DNA of 7,627 nucleotides. Source: an uncultured Anaerocolumna sp. GTDB lineage: Bacteria > Bacillota > Clostridia > Lachnospirales > Lachnospiraceae. Below the pieces are notes generated by a model that worked only from the letters and a program-made list of their open reading frames with translations, did no database searches and had not been told where the DNA came from. Every line of letters starts with the position of its first letter. The first letter of the stretch is position 1. Both the position numbers and the translations under genes were made by a program. The stretch is from the NCBI GenBank assembly GCA_937901695.1, contig CALDJN010000007.1, positions 1 to 7,627 of the forward strand, written 5' to 3'. Shown piece by piece: positions 7,058 through 7,627 of the stretch.

Positions 7058-7627
7058 CTATTCCACTAATAGTAGCCCCATGGGGTAATAACCGTTAATT
7101 TCCCCAGCAATGGCTAATTTAATATTTCCGATTTCTTTCACTCCAGTTTCAATACCTACTTCCAATACATAGCTTCCACTAGGGATCTCTTGCGGTAATT
7201 GAAACTTCTCTTTCCAAAGGATATCTCTATCTGGAAGCCATGAACGAATGTCCTCCTGACTACGTAAAGTGAAGACGTCTTCTTCACTTCTTAATCGTAG
7301 AACTAAAGGATACTTATGATAGATTGGTGCCACACCCACATTGGCTAGAAGTGCACTGATCTCAATGCTTTGTCCTTTGGTAACTTGACTATCATAGACG
7401 AACTTTCTTATTTCAAAACGATAGCCCATCTTTTTAAGCCAACGGGTAACGTTGTTCTTCCATGGCTCTGGAACCGTAGTCCCTTTATTATTATAGGAAG
7501 ATATATGCCATTTCAGAGATTCATCAATAATATAATCAATGTCCCATCCTTGTAGATACCAATCATTCATATGCCAGCATGCTTCGAATATAACCGGAGC
7601 TTTCTTCCAAGCTTCTCCCATATGAAA
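7058..7627 (-). CDS. DUF4832-type glycoside-hydrolase-like protein, C-terminal part (5' end outside window)
   Basis: The reading frame stays open to the window edge, so only the last 189 residues are seen and the ATG at 7621 is probably internal. The visible part starts in the last strands of a barrel-like domain, with AWKKAPVIFEACWH (6-19) whose Glu15 could be the barrel nucleophile by position. LKWHISSYNNKGTTVPEPW (41-59) and WLKKMGYRFEIRKF (66-79) follow. The terminal beta domain reads NVGVAPIYHKYPLVLRLR (98-115), DIRSWLPDRDI (127-137), PSGSYVLEVGI (149-159) and LAIAGEINGYYPMG (171-184). This order is what I recall for DUF4832 proteins, many of which also carry an N-terminal DUF4874 barrel region and sit in sugar-use loci. 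It ends in TAG and is followed after 13 bases by the acyltransferase. Family assignment is good; enzymatic activity and substrate are inference. Confidence 0.8.
   Translation of the reverse strand, partial: FHMGEAWKKAPVIFEACWHMNDWYLQGWDIDYIIDESLKWHISSYNNKGTTVPEPWKNNVTRWLKKMGYRFEIRKFVYDSQVTKGQSIEISALLANVGVAPIYHKYPLVLRLRSEEDVFTLRSQEDIRSWLPDRDILWKEKFQLPQEIPSGSYVLEVGIETGVKEIGNIKLAIAGEINGYYPMGLLLVE

Overview
The window looks like part of a carbohydrate-utilisation operon from a low-GC Gram-positive bacterium, most likely a Clostridia/Lachnospiraceae or Paenibacillus-type organism. Support for this is the AT-rich sequence, the strong AGGAGG and GGGGG-type ribosome binding sites, and the LplB/YtcP-type sugar permeases followed by a lipoprotein-like start. 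The organism itself is an inference. Every supported gene lies on the minus strand, so transcription runs from position 7627 down to 1. Gaps between genes are 1 to 58 bases, and I see no internal terminator or clear promoter. The promoter, and probably more genes, lie beyond 7627, and the operon continues past position 1.

In transcription order the genes are as follows. (1) 7627-7058 is the C-terminal part of a DUF4832-type, glycoside-hydrolase-like protein. (2) 7044-5740 is a two-domain acyltransferase with a GNAT-like C-terminal domain. (3) 5723-4638 is a shorter paralogue of gene 1, with a reduced barrel-like N-terminal part and the same C-terminal beta domain. (4) 4603-3266 is a 12-helix MFS transporter. 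(5) 3260-1998 is a Gfo/Idh/MocA oxidoreductase with a TTG start. (6) 1972-1013 is the first sugar ABC permease (LplB-like), broken by an in-frame TGA at codon 187. (7) 1011-118 is the second sugar ABC permease (YtcP/LplC-like), intact. (8) 59-1 is the start of a secreted protein, probably the sugar-binding lipoprotein of the same importer.

The likely shared job is uptake and intracellular breakdown or remodelling of an oligosaccharide or a substituted sugar. The ABC importer brings in the substrate. The DUF4832-like proteins, acyltransferase and dehydrogenase act on it, and the MFS protein moves a sugar or product. No ATPase and no regulator are encoded here. This importer class commonly borrows an ATPase encoded elsewhere, so the missing ATPase is not remarkable.

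The points most worth following up are the single-codon TGA in the first permease, the paired DUF4832-type proteins flanking an acyltransferase, and a Glu-to-Gln difference between those paralogues. I found no RNA genes, CRISPR array, mobile element or phage feature.
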